NCBI RefSeq assembly: GCF_020687685.1
Contig: NZ_JAJEWM010000004.1
Coordinates: 1 to 64,000, forward strand
Direction of reading: 5' to 3'
From: Tessaracoccus sp. OS52
GTDB taxonomy: Bacteria > Actinomycetota > Actinomycetes > Propionibacteriales > Propionibacteriaceae
DNA length: 64,000 nt
The position numbers were made by a program, and so were the translations under genes. Shown here piece after piece: positions 42,511 to 51,145 of the stretch (its first letter is position 1; every line of letters starts with the position of its first letter). Below the pieces are notes generated by a model, which was given only the letters and a program-made list of their open reading frames with translations, was not told where the DNA came from and did no database searches.

Positions 42511-42567
42511 GACGCAAACTCGGCGTGTCATGGACGGGACCTGTCCACGACACGCCGAGTTCGCGTC
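42511..42567. repeat. 57-bp palindromic element, family B
   Basis: Left arm 42511-42537 (key part AACTCGGCGTGTC) and right arm 42541-42567 (key part GACACGCCGAGTT) are inverted copies over 27 bp with three mismatches and a three-base loop. It lies in the intergenic region between a leftward methyltransferase and a rightward sugar operon, about 65 bp before that operon's promoter. Confidence 0.85.
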
Positions 42568-42631
42568 CGTCGCCCGCATCGCGCTTGGCACCAGCTTCCA
42601 TGAAGCGCTTCAATTTTCTTCGTGCAAGCCG

Positions 42632-42684
42632 TTGACACCGTCTCGGGACCTCCCTAGAGTCAGTTGTGCGCAAACGATTGCGCA
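42632..42684 (+). promoter_or_regulatory. Promoter and LacI-type operator of the saccharide operon
   Basis: TTGACA (42632-42637), 17 bp, then TAGAGT (42655-42660) is a strong vegetative promoter. Directly downstream, TGCGCAA (42667-42673) and TTGCGCA (42678-42684) flank ACGA as a perfect 7-bp inverted repeat with the central CG typical of LacI-family sites. The repressor gene at 50105 in the same cluster is the likely ligand-responsive binder. Confidence 0.75.
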
Positions 42685-42738
42685 AGGCCGGATAGCGAAG
42701 TCCGGGCCCCGACGAATGATTGTCAAAGGAGATCAGTC

Positions 42739-43908
42739 ATGGACCGAGTCCAGATCCCAGCCCATGAGTACGCCGAGAGAGCCAAGCGCGCCGGGGAGCT
42801 GATGCGGGAACGAGGCCTGGACGCCCTGTTGCTCAACGGCAACGAGGCCGACTACGCCAACACCCGCTACTTCAGCGGATTCTGGCCCGTCTTCGAGCGT
42901 GCGGGAGTGGCAATCAATCCTGACGGCAAGGCTGCCCTGCTCGTGGGCCCTGAGTCCGACCTCTTCGCCAAGGACACCGGCCGGATCGACGACGTCTTCG
43001 TCATGGCGGAGTACCGCGAGTCAGCGGACCCCGACTACCCCCACCTCACGCTGCAGAAGTTCGACGAGGTGTTTCGCCACCTCGGCGTGACGGGCAGCAA
43101 GCTGCGGATCGGCGTCGCGTCAGTGCTGGACACCAACGTCGTGGTCTGGCAGTCGCTGCAGAACACCTTCCCCGACGCGGAACTCGTCGATGCCCGCGAC
43201 ATCATGGTGGCGCTTCGTTCCGTGAAGTCCGACGCCGAGGTGGCATGCCTGAAGGAGGCCGGCCGCATCACGGACCTCGCGATCGCCGACGTCGTCGCCG
43301 CCATCCGCCCGGGCATGACCGAGCTCCAGCTGGTCGGCGTGGCGCAGAAGTCGATGTACGAGAACGGCGCCGAGTACGAAGGCCTGCCGCAGTACTGCTT
43401 CGCCGAGGAGAGCACCAAGCACGCCATCTCGCGTTCCTCCTACCGCGTGCTCAAGCCCGGGGACATCATCCAGCTCAACCTGTCGGCTGCCGTCGACGGC
43501 TACAGCCCCGCGGTGGGCATCCCCGTCTCGCTCGGCCCGCTGAAGGGTGAGAAGAAGGACATCGTCGACTACATCCTCGAGATGCACATGTGGACCGAGG
43601 GTGAGCTGCGAGCCGGTCGGGTTGCGGGGGAGATCGCCCGCGACTACGAGCAGAAGTTCATCGACGCCGGCCGCAAGGACGCCTACGTGTACGGCCCCTG
43701 CCATGGTCTGGGCCTGACCGAGGTCGAGGCTCCCTGGATGGAGACCAGCTCGGACTACACGCTGAAGCCGAACATGACCTTCCAGATCGACACCTTCGGC
43801 ATCGGCTCCAACTTCGGGGTCCGGTGGGAGAAGCCGGTGGTGATCCGTGACGGCGGCGTGGAGTTCCTGGCCAACCAGATCGGCCAGATCCACGAGCTCG
43901 ACGCCTGA
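42739..43908 (+). CDS. M24 (aminopeptidase P/creatinase-fold) protein lacking metal ligands
   Basis: A 389-residue two-domain protein of the pita-bread fold, first gene of the saccharide operon. The creatinase N-terminal domain covers about 1-150 (LDALLLNGNEADYANTRYFS) and the catalytic-fold domain 160-389. The five metal ligands of true aminopeptidases (D, D, H, E, E) align to Asn247, Ala258, His322, Asp351 and Glu364; the usual second His of VHE is Val329. Three of five are therefore changed, as in creatinase, which works without metal. It is probably not a peptidase but a C-N hydrolase or binding protein; the substrate is unknown. ATG 42739 follows AAAGGAG. Confidence 0.8.
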   Translation: MDRVQIPAHEYAERAKRAGELMRERGLDALLLNGNEADYANTRYFSGFWPVFERAGVAINPDGKAALLVGPESDLFAKDTGRIDDVFVMAEYRESADPDYPHLTLQKFDEVFRHLGVTGSKLRIGVASVLDTNVVVWQSLQNTFPDAELVDARDIMVALRSVKSDAEVACLKEAGRITDLAIADVVAAIRPGMTELQLVGVAQKSMYENGAEYEGLPQYCFAEESTKHAISRSSYRVLKPGDIIQLNLSAAVDGYSPAVGIPVSLGPLKGEKKDIVDYILEMHMWTEGELRAGRVAGEIARDYEQKFIDAGRKDAYVYGPCHGLGLTEVEAPWMETSSDYTLKPNMTFQIDTFGIGSNFGVRWEKPVVIRDGGVEFLANQIGQIHELDA

Positions 43909-43916
43909 TCCCGACG

Positions 43917-43942
43917 GGGTGCGGCCCCAGCGGGCCGCACCC
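43917..43942 (+). terminator. Perfect hairpin after the M24 gene
   Basis: GGGTGCGGCCC (43917-43927) pairs perfectly with GGGCCGCACCC (43932-43942) across CAGC. It lies eight bases after the M24 stop and before the substrate-binding gene, so it may terminate or attenuate transcription into the rest of the cluster. Confidence 0.7.
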
Positions 43943-43967
43943 TTCCCAGACCCAAGAGGAAGAACGA

Positions 43968-44266
43968 ATGAAAGCCATGCGCGCAGCAGCGTCGCTGTCG
44001 GCGGGCTCCGGCCAGCCGTTGCGTTGAGTCCGTCGAAGGGCTCGGTGGAAAAGCCCCAGTCCATTGGAGGACCGGGCGGAAGTTGAAGGCGAGCGGTGCG
44101 GGGACCACAGGCGGTCTCCCAGCCGCTGGTCCCGGTGTGATGCGGGCAACTGCCCGGCGCACCCGGCGACCCGTCGGCCGGCTGGTGCCGGGCGCGGCGT
44201 CGTCGCCAGAGTGGGTGGGGTACCGGCCCGACCCTGGTAGATCAATCAACCGAATGGAGAAACCAA
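43968..44266 (+). other. Gene-start remnant and degenerate repeat ahead of the substrate-binding gene
   Basis: A ribosome-binding site (AAGAGGAAG) and ATG at 43968 open a 19-codon frame starting MKAMRAAASLSA, like the signal peptide of a lipoprotein, that stops at 44025-44027. From about 44020 the sequence turns into intergenic-repeat-like text (GTTGAGTCCGTCGAAGG) with a hairpin GGGACCA / TGGTCCC near 44102-44136. The real lipoprotein gene begins at 44267. The arrangement suggests a repeat inserted into an older leader or start region. Confidence 0.45.
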
Positions 44267-45358
44267 ATGCGGATCAGGACAGGAGCAGTCGCACTGCTCT
44301 CGGCAGCATCGTTGCTGCTTGTTGGATGCTCGGGGGCCACGGCCGACCCGCTCGAGGGCGAGACCTCGGCCAGCGGGACCACGGCCACTGGGGAAGGTGA
44401 GACCCAGGGTTCCGGTGATCACGCCTTCGGCGAGGACGAGACGCTCATCGGTGGCAGCATCTTCACGCTGCAGTACGCCTGGTTCCTCGGCGCGCAGGAG
44501 GGCATGGAGAAGTGGGCTGAGGAGAACCCCGACGCCAACGTGAAGTTCCAGTTCGAGGACAGCCAGCAGGACATCCAGACCAACATCGAGAACCTGGAGA
44601 ACCTGGTTTCGGCCGGCGCGAAGGGGATCGTCGTGTTCCCGACCGACTCGAAGGCCATCATCCCCACCATGGTGGACCTCCACAAGCGCACCGGAACGCA
44701 GTTCGTCGTCGGTGACTACCCGCAGCAGCCCGACAACCCCGAGGATGCGGTGTGGAACACCTTCGTCGGCCACGACATGGTCGCCCTGGGGGAGTCCGCC
44801 GGTCAGGTGGCCGTGGACTACTTCGAGACGCTCGGCAAGCCCGACCCGACAGTCGTCTACATCACCGTGCCCACCTCGGGCGAGGTCAGCGCTGACCGGC
44901 TCAAGGGCTTCAGCGACGTCGTGCTCGAGGCCTTCCCCGAAGCCAAGATCATCGAGGAGGGCGACACCGGAGCCGGCGACCGCAACTCCGCCCAGAGCCT
45001 GATGGAGAACGTGCTGCAGCGAGAGGCCACCATCGACCTCGTCGCCGGCCACAACGACGCCGAGGTCATCGGCGCCTACAACGCGGCGGTCGGCGCGGGT
45101 CGCGACGGCGAGATCAAGTTCATCGGCATCGCCGGTGACAAGGAAGTCCTCCAGTACATCCAGGACGGCAACGAGGCCTGGATCGGCGAGGTACTGCAGG
45201 ACCCGGTCGTCCTCGGATACACCGCCATGGACGCCCTGTGGAAGTCGATGGCCGAGGGCGAGGACCTGCCCGAGACCTACGACCTCCCCAAGCCCGAGGC
45301 GATCACCCCGGACAACATCGGCGACTACGACTGGCAGAACTGGACCTGGCTCGGCTGA
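44267..45358 (+). CDS. Sugar-type ABC transporter substrate-binding lipoprotein
   Basis: A 363-residue lipoprotein. The signal peptide ends in lipobox LLVGC. The mature protein is a periplasmic-binding-protein type 1 fold of the ribose/galactose group: [67 protein letters not shown] and [16 protein letters not shown]. It captures the substrate for the permease and ATPase encoded at 47571-50074. A long hairpin follows the stop, as is common where binding protein must outnumber the membrane parts. The ligand is unknown. Confidence 0.9.
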   Translation: MRIRTGAVALLSAASLLLVGCSGATADPLEGETSASGTTATGEGETQGSGDHAFGEDETLIGGSIFTLQYAWFLGAQEGMEKWAEENPDANVKFQFEDSQQDIQTNIENLENLVSAGAKGIVVFPTDSKAIIPTMVDLHKRTGTQFVVGDYPQQPDNPEDAVWNTFVGHDMVALGESAGQVAVDYFETLGKPDPTVVYITVPTSGEVSADRLKGFSDVVLEAFPEAKIIEEGDTGAGDRNSAQSLMENVLQREATIDLVAGHNDAEVIGAYNAAVGAGRDGEIKFIGIAGDKEVLQYIQDGNEAWIGEVLQDPVVLGYTAMDALWKSMAEGEDLPETYDLPKPEAITPDNIGDYDWQNWTWLG

Positions 45359-45378
45359 GCCGACCCCAAGACCCGGCT

Positions 45379-45405
45379 GGGCGGTCCGGCCCCCACGGAC
45401 CGCCC
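45379..45405 (+). promoter_or_regulatory. Intercistronic stem after the substrate-binding gene
   Basis: GGGCGGTCCG (45379-45388) pairs perfectly with CGGACCGCCC (45396-45405). It lies in the 83-bp gap before the glycosidase-like gene. No T-run follows, so 3'-end protection of the binding-protein mRNA or partial termination is likely. Confidence 0.65.
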
Positions 45406-45441
45406 AACCGGCCCACCCACCCATTCCGGAAGGTTTTGCAA

Positions 45442-47574
45442 ATGATCAGGACCCTGCCCGAACCCAAGCAGCTCGACGACAGGGGCGCGCTCACCCGCCC
45501 CTTCACCCACCTGCAGCTCGACGCCGAGGCCGTCGGAGACGTCGCCGTCGAAGAGGTGCGCGAACTGGCCGCGCTGCGCTTCTGGAACTACCCGGGTATC
45601 TTCAGCGACGCCGATGGCGCCCTCCGCGTCACAATCTCCGCCGCTGTCCCGGCCGATGTGGAGGTGGACAAGCCCGAGCTGTTCGCCGAGCAGGGCTACG
45701 TGCTGGAGGTCGACGACGACGGCGCCCGGATCGCCGCCTCCGCCCGGCCGGGGCTGGTCAATGCGCTGACGACGCTCAAGCAGCTCATCTCCGAGCAGGA
45801 GGTCCTCGACGGCGCCGCCGACGGGTTCCGGCTGCCGGCCTGTCGCATCGTCGACCACCCCTCCATCCCGGTCCGCGCCGTGGCTCCGACCTTCAGCTGG
45901 TACGCCGGCTACGGCCGCATCGGATTCGACATGCAGCTGTGGGGCTTCGAGGAGTGGGAGCAGTTCCTCAACCAGTGCGTGGACCAGAAGGTCAACCAGC
46001 TCAACATGGTGATGTACGGCTACTGGCCCTTCGAGTTCCCCGAGTACCCGGAGACGACCTTCTCCAACATCCCGGTCAAGGTCTGGAACCAGGAGAACGG
46101 CCGCTTCATGGACGTCGGCTACTCCCACCCGAACGTGGTCGACAACTACCTGCCGCGCTTCCTCGACCTGGCCCACAAGCTGGGCGTCAAAGTCCTGGCC
46201 TACGTCGGCCTCAACTCCTACAACGGCGGCTGGACCATCGCCCACCCCGAAAAGCGCATGGTGACCCCTCCCGGCAGCGACTTCCTCAACGACTTCGACT
46301 CGGTCTGCCTCTCCGACGAGGAATCGGTGGACTACGTCGTCGCCTCGATGCGCAGGATCGCCGAACTCGGCTTCGACGGCTACACGCTGGAGGAGAGCGA
46401 GGAGGGCTTCTGGTTCTGCAACTGCGAGCGCTGCACCGAGCGCTGGGGGCGGCACGCGTCGTCGCCCGGGGAGGCCAAGCACAAGGCGAACACCGAACTG
46501 CTGATGCGCATCCGCGAGGAGGTGCGTCAGGTCAATCCCGACGCCATCATCGGCATCCGCGCCTACCGCCAGCCGCCCCTGGAGAAGGACCCGGCGTGGC
46601 TGCGGGAGACCGCCGATGCGCTGCCCGACGATGTGGTCCTGTTCTGGGCGCCGGCCCTCTACGTTCCGCCGACGGAGTTCGAGAAGTGGGTCGAGGCGTT
46701 CGGCAAGGAGCGGATCTGGGGGCGGGACTCGGAGTCCAACTCGATCACCTCGACGATGGGGCGGCTGTACCGGACGTTCGAGTCGAACATGATCCGCTAC
46801 GCCGACGAACCCAACGTGCAGGTCATCGAACGAGACATCGAACAGCACATCACCAGCGTCGAGGCCGACGTGCATGGGATCAACGGCTACATCTTCGAGT
46901 GGTACGGCCTGTTCCTGCACCTGTTCGCGCACGGCAACTACGGCTGGGGCTCGCGGATGGAGCAGGACCGGTTCTTCGAGAGCGTCTGCGCCACCACGTT
47001 CGGCGACGAACTCGGCGCCCGGGTGCTGCAGGTCATGCGTGACATCCTCACCATCCACGAGAGCCAGATCCCGCTGTACACCACGCCCTTCCCGTTCCAG
47101 TCGAACAGGATGACCGACGCCGACATCCCACGCATCGAGCAGGCGATGGCCGACCACGAACCACTGCTGGCCGAGATCCGCGACATCCGGGAGCGGCTGC
47201 AGGCAAACCCGCGGCTGAAGGTCTGGACCAAGCACTTCGACCGTCTCGAGAACGCACAGCGCCGAAACCGCGTCATCTACGACCTCGTGCTGGCAGCCCT
47301 GGCCTACGAGAGCGAGACGGACCCGGCCAGGAAGGACGAGCTCCTCGATGAGGTGCTGCACCACAACGAGCGTGACTTCGACATCGCCAAGGAGATGTTC
47401 TTCGACCTGGTACCGGTCGGCTGGACCGGCGTGAAGAGCTGCATGATGCCCTACCACGAGATGAAGCGCCTCATCCACAACATCCGCCATCCCGAGGACC
47501 CGGACGATGACATCATCTGCTCCGGCATCGAGGCCCTCGGCTGGCTCTGGCTCGCAGACAAGGAAGCCTCATGA
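45442..47574 (+). CDS. Uncharacterised glycosidase-like protein (GH20/GH67-like architecture)
   Basis: A 710-residue protein without signal peptide. The first 130 residues (LRFWNYPGIFSDADGALRVTI ... SARPGLVNALTTLKQLI, in strands) resemble the alpha-beta domain that precedes GH20 and GH67 barrels. From about 135 (CRIVDHPSIPVRAV) a TIM-barrel-like core follows with QKVNQLNMVMYGYWPFE and a striking YTLEESEEGFWFCNCERC segment (314-331) that holds four glutamates and a CxCxxC motif. The C-terminal 200 residues are helical. The usual GH20 Asp-Glu pair is not seen. It probably acts on the imported saccharide in the cytoplasm; the family and reaction are unknown. Its stop overlaps the ATPase start. 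Confidence 0.7.
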   Translation: MIRTLPEPKQLDDRGALTRPFTHLQLDAEAVGDVAVEEVRELAALRFWNYPGIFSDADGALRVTISAAVPADVEVDKPELFAEQGYVLEVDDDGARIAASARPGLVNALTTLKQLISEQEVLDGAADGFRLPACRIVDHPSIPVRAVAPTFSWYAGYGRIGFDMQLWGFEEWEQFLNQCVDQKVNQLNMVMYGYWPFEFPEYPETTFSNIPVKVWNQENGRFMDVGYSHPNVVDNYLPRFLDLAHKLGVKVLAYVGLNSYNGGWTIAHPEKRMVTPPGSDFLNDFDSVCLSDEESVDYVVASMRRIAELGFDGYTLEESEEGFWFCNCERCTERWGRHASSPGEAKHKANTELLMRIREEVRQVNPDAIIGIRAYRQPPLEKDPAWLRETADALPDDVVLFWAPALYVPPTEFEKWVEAFGKERIWGRDSESNSITSTMGRLYRTFESNMIRYADEPNVQVIERDIEQHITSVEADVHGINGYIFEWYGLFLHLFAHGNYGWGSRMEQDRFFESVCATTFGDELGARVLQVMRDILTIHESQIPLYTTPFPFQSNRMTDADIPRIEQAMADHEPLLAEIRDIRERLQANPRLKVWTKHFDRLENAQRRNRVIYDLVLAALAYESETDPARKDELLDEVLHHNERDFDIAKEMFFDLVPVGWTGVKSCMMPYHEMKRLIHNIRHPEDPDDDIICSGIEALGWLWLADKEAS

Positions 47575-49103
47575 GCACCGAGACCCAAGCCGCAACCGAG
47601 AGCACCACCCGCACGACGCCGCTCGTCGAGGTGAGGGACGCCCGCATGGAGTTCCCCGGCGTGGTGGCCCTCGACGGCGTCTCCTTCGACCTGCGCCCCG
47701 GCGAGTGCCATGCGCTCGTCGGCGAGAACGGCGCGGGCAAGTCGACGCTGGCCAAGGCCATCATCGGCGAATACACCCTGACCTCCGGGGAGATCCTGAT
47801 CGGCGGCGAACCCACGCCCCGGCACTACGACGTGCGCGAGTCCCAGCGGCTCGGGATCGCGGTGGTGCACCAGGAGTTCCAGCTGATGGAGGAGCTCACG
47901 GCGCTCGAGAACATCTACATGGGCCACTACGCCAAGCGCGGCCCGTTCATCGACCGTCAGGCCCAGCGCACCCGCGCCCGGGAGCTGCTCGACTACCTCG
48001 GCGTGAACATCCACCTCGACGTCCCGGTGAAGTATCTCCGCACCGCCGAGAAGCAACTGGTCCAGCTCGCCCGCGCGCTGTCCAGGGAGGCGCAGGTCAT
48101 TGTCCTGGATGAACTCACGGCTGTGCTCCCCGAGAACGACATCGAGAACATCTTCCGCATCGTGCGCCTCCTGCGCGACGACGGCAAGGGGATCATCTAC
48201 GTCTCCCACCGGCTCGACGAGATCTTCGAGGTCTGTGACCGGTACACCGTTCTGATGGACGGCCGGCATGTCCAGACCGGCGACGTCTCCGATCTGACCA
48301 AGCCCAAACTGGTGGAGCTGATCGCCGGACGTGAACTGAGCCAGGTCTTCCCACCCATCAACGAGCCTGACGAGGAGATCGTGCTCGAGGTGGAAGGCCT
48401 CACCAGCGACGCATTCTCCGACGTCGACCTCCAGGTCCGACGCGGCGAGGTGGTCGGCATAGCCGGGCTCGTCGGCGCGGGCAAGACCGAACTCCTGCGC
48501 GCGATCTTCGGGGACTACAAGGTGAGGTCCGGATCAATCCGCGTCAACGGCAAGGGCGTGGCGATGTCATCGCCGCGAAAGGCCATCCACCACGGCCTCG
48601 GTTTCGTACCTGACGAGCGCAAACGGCTCGGCCTCAACGGTGCGCTGGACGTGCGCAAGAACACGACTCTGCCGTCGATGAGCAAGTTCAAGAAGTGGGG
48701 CGTCTTCATGGACGACCGTGCCGAGCTCGAGCACTCCTACGAGACCCTGGAGTCGCTTCGGCTGCGGTACTCCTCGTTGTGGCAGTCCACCGCGAAACTC
48801 TCCGGCGGCAACCAGCAGAAGATCGTCATCGCCAAGTGGCTCATCGCGGATACCGACATCTTCCTCATGGACGAGCCGACCCGCGGCATCGACGTCGGCG
48901 CCAAGAGCGAGATCTACAAGCTCATCACGGCGCTGACGGCCCAGGGGAAGTCAGTGGTGATCGTCTCACCCGAGATCGAGGAGCTCCTCGGCCTCGCCAA
49001 CCGCATCTACGTCCTCTACGAGGGCAAGGTCCGCGACGTCTTCGAGGGCGAGCGGAAGAACCAGTCCGAAATCATGACCAGCCTGTTGGGAGTCGAGAAG
49101 TGA
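47571..49103 (+). CDS. Sugar ABC transporter ATPase with two nucleotide-binding domains
   Basis: A 510-residue RbsA/MglA-type double ATPase. Domain 1 has Walker A GENGAGKST, Q-loop VVHQEFQLM and Walker B VIVLDELTAVLP; its signature reads LRTAEKQLVQLARAL in place of LSGGQQQ, and DEPT is DELT. Domain 2 has Walker A-like GLVGAGKTE, a normal LSGGNQQKIVIAKWL and FLMDEPTRGIDVGAK. Degeneracy of one site is common in this family but is on the N-terminal side here. ATGA and GTGA overlaps couple it to the glycosidase-like gene and the permease. Confidence 0.93.
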   Translation: MSTETQAATESTTRTTPLVEVRDARMEFPGVVALDGVSFDLRPGECHALVGENGAGKSTLAKAIIGEYTLTSGEILIGGEPTPRHYDVRESQRLGIAVVHQEFQLMEELTALENIYMGHYAKRGPFIDRQAQRTRARELLDYLGVNIHLDVPVKYLRTAEKQLVQLARALSREAQVIVLDELTAVLPENDIENIFRIVRLLRDDGKGIIYVSHRLDEIFEVCDRYTVLMDGRHVQTGDVSDLTKPKLVELIAGRELSQVFPPINEPDEEIVLEVEGLTSDAFSDVDLQVRRGEVVGIAGLVGAGKTELLRAIFGDYKVRSGSIRVNGKGVAMSSPRKAIHHGLGFVPDERKRLGLNGALDVRKNTTLPSMSKFKKWGVFMDDRAELEHSYETLESLRLRYSSLWQSTAKLSGGNQQKIVIAKWLIADTDIFLMDEPTRGIDVGAKSEIYKLITALTAQGKSVVIVSPEIEELLGLANRIYVLYEGKVRDVFEGERKNQSEIMTSLLGVEK

Positions 49104-50074
49104 CCCAAGCAACCTACGCGGCCAAGAGCACGCGCTACTCGGGAGGCCTGCGCGCCTTCGTCAACGAGTGGATGATCCTGTTCCTGTTCCTCGCGCTGTT
49201 CGCGATCTGCGCGGTGGCGATCGACCGGTTCCTGGAGCTCGGGAACCTGATGAACATCGCCCGCCAGATCTCCTTCCTGGCGATCGTCGCCCTGGGCCAG
49301 TTCTTCGTGATCCTGATCGCGCAGTTGGACCTATCCATCGGCTCGGCCATCGGCCTGCAGTCGGTGTTGCTTGCTGGCCTGGTCGCCAAGAGCGGTCTGA
49401 ACGTCTGGGTCGCGCTGCTGCTGGTCCTGGTCAGCGCGGTGGTCATCGGCCTGGTCAACGGAGCGCTGGTGATCTACGGCAACGTGCCCTCGTTCATCGC
49501 GACCCTGGTGACCATGAACGTCCTGACGGGCATCGCCTTCCTCTACTCCCGCGGCCTGCCGATCAGCGGCCTGCCGACTTGGCTCAACTATCTCGGGATG
49601 GGCTACCTGTTCGCCATCCCCGTACCCGTCTACCTGATGGTCCTGGTCACCACCGTCTGCTACGTGTTCACGATGCACACCGAGCTCGGCCGCAGCTTCT
49701 ACGCCGTCGGCGGCAACGCCGAGGCCGCGCGCCTGTCCGGCATCAACGTCAAGTTCATCGGCATGCTCGCCTTCGTGCTGAGCTCGCTGCTGGCTACGCT
49801 CGGTTCGATCGGTCTGACGGCACGGACCATGTCCGGCTCCGCAACGCTGGGCGACGCGATGCTCTTCGACGTCATGACGGTCGTGGTGCTCGGCGGGACG
49901 TCGCTGTTCGGTGGTCGGGGCAACGTGCTCGGGGTGGTGCTGGCTGCCTTCCTGACCGGAGTCATCTCCAACGCGATGGTGCTGCTGGGGATCGACACGT
50001 ACTTCCAGTGGATCGTCAAGGGTGCCATCCTCATCACGGTGGTCCTGATCGACGTCAACTCCAAGCGGAAGTGA
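49100..50074 (+). CDS. Sugar ABC transporter permease (RbsC type)
   Basis: A 324-residue permease with eight to ten helices, matching RbsC: FLAIVALGQFFVILIAQLDLSIGSAIGL, NGALVIYGNVPSFIATLVTM, YAVGGNAEAARLSGINV (the EAA-like loop) and VVVLGGTSLFGGRGNVLGVV. The GTG at 49100 lies in the stop of the ATPase gene (GTGA), giving translational coupling. Only one permease gene is present, so it probably works as a homodimer. Confidence 0.93.
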   Translation: MTQATYAAKSTRYSGGLRAFVNEWMILFLFLALFAICAVAIDRFLELGNLMNIARQISFLAIVALGQFFVILIAQLDLSIGSAIGLQSVLLAGLVAKSGLNVWVALLLVLVSAVVIGLVNGALVIYGNVPSFIATLVTMNVLTGIAFLYSRGLPISGLPTWLNYLGMGYLFAIPVPVYLMVLVTTVCYVFTMHTELGRSFYAVGGNAEAARLSGINVKFIGMLAFVLSSLLATLGSIGLTARTMSGSATLGDAMLFDVMTVVVLGGTSLFGGRGNVLGVVLAAFLTGVISNAMVLLGIDTYFQWIVKGAILITVVLIDVNSKRK

Positions 50075-50104
50075 CCCAAGGCCCCGGATCCAGGTGGTGG
50101 ACAT

Positions 50105-51091
50105 ATGGCAACCCTTCGTGACATCGCCCAGCAGTTGGGGCTCAGCGAGTCGACGGTGTCGCGCGTGCTCAACAACAAGGGACGGGTCGGGGCTGCGACG
50201 AAGCGCAGGGTGCTCGCCTACGCAGACCAGGTGCAGTACATCCCCAACCAAATGGCCAAGTCGCTGAAGCTGCAGTCCACCAGCACGCTCGGCGTGGTCG
50301 TGCCCGACATCAGCAACGAGTTCTACGCGCTGCTGTTCAAGGAGGTCGACCACCTCGCGAGCGCCAAGGGCTACACGCCGATCCTGTTCAACATCGGCGA
50401 CGACGTGCGCCGCGAGGAGACCTTCGTCGGGCACCTGCGCGCCTCCACCGTCGACGGGTTGGTGGTGGCGACGTCGGGTAGCGCCACCTACGCCTCGCTC
50501 CCGGAACCGTTGATGCGACGGATCGTCTTCGTCGACAACCTGCCGCAGGGCGGGCCCGAATGCAGCTACGTCGGGGCCGACAACGTCGAGTCCTCCTATG
50601 CCCTCACCCAGCACCTCGTCGACCGCGGGCACACCCGGATCGCCACGGTCGTGGGGCCGGCGGGGGAGTCGTCGGCGCTGGAGCGTCTGGAGGGCTTCGA
50701 GCGCTGCCTCGAGGACAACAAACTGACCCTCGAGCGCGGCTGGGTGGCCCGGACGAACTTCCAGTACGCCGACGCCTACGCCAAGGCCGCCGCGCTCATG
50801 AACGGCGACGACCGCCCGACGGCGATCATCGCCCAGAACAACGTGCTCGCCTACGCCACCATCCGGCAGGCGCAGACCCGGGCCATGCGGGTGCCGCGCG
50901 ACCTCGCCGTCGCCTGCTTCGACCACTTGGACGCTTACGGGTTCATGAGGCCCGTGATCACCACCATGGTCCAGCCCGTGGACCGGATCGCAGAGAAGGC
51001 CTGGGAACTTCTGCAGCAGGGGATCGCCGGGCAGTCCCCACACACGCGCCACCGGTTCCCGGCCAGCTTCCGGCTGGGCGAGACCACCTGA
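50105..51091 (+). CDS. LacI-family transcriptional regulator of the saccharide cluster
   Basis: A 328-residue repressor. The N-terminal HTH and hinge are TLRDIAQQLGLSESTVSRVLNNKGRVG and NQMAKSLKLQSTSTLGVVVPD. The ligand domain follows the ribose-binding fold (SYVGADNVESSYALTQHLVDRGHTRIA). It lies inside the operon after the permease, a usual place for a local repressor. The palindrome at 42667-42684 is the obvious target. The inducer is probably the transported sugar or a breakdown product. Confidence 0.93.
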   Translation: MATLRDIAQQLGLSESTVSRVLNNKGRVGAATKRRVLAYADQVQYIPNQMAKSLKLQSTSTLGVVVPDISNEFYALLFKEVDHLASAKGYTPILFNIGDDVRREETFVGHLRASTVDGLVVATSGSATYASLPEPLMRRIVFVDNLPQGGPECSYVGADNVESSYALTQHLVDRGHTRIATVVGPAGESSALERLEGFERCLEDNKLTLERGWVARTNFQYADAYAKAAALMNGDDRPTAIIAQNNVLAYATIRQAQTRAMRVPRDLAVACFDHLDAYGFMRPVITTMVQPVDRIAEKAWELLQQGIAGQSPHTRHRFPASFRLGETT

Positions 51092-51145
51092 TTACCCAGC
51101 GACCCCGCGAGTGCGGCTCGCTGGGCTGAACGAGAAGAGGAAACA

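Noticed and set aside
45325-47490. Long leftward 721-codon frame opposite the glycosidase-like gene
   Set aside because: It is a high-GC antisense shadow; the plus-strand frame has family-like domains, a proper start and coupled neighbours.
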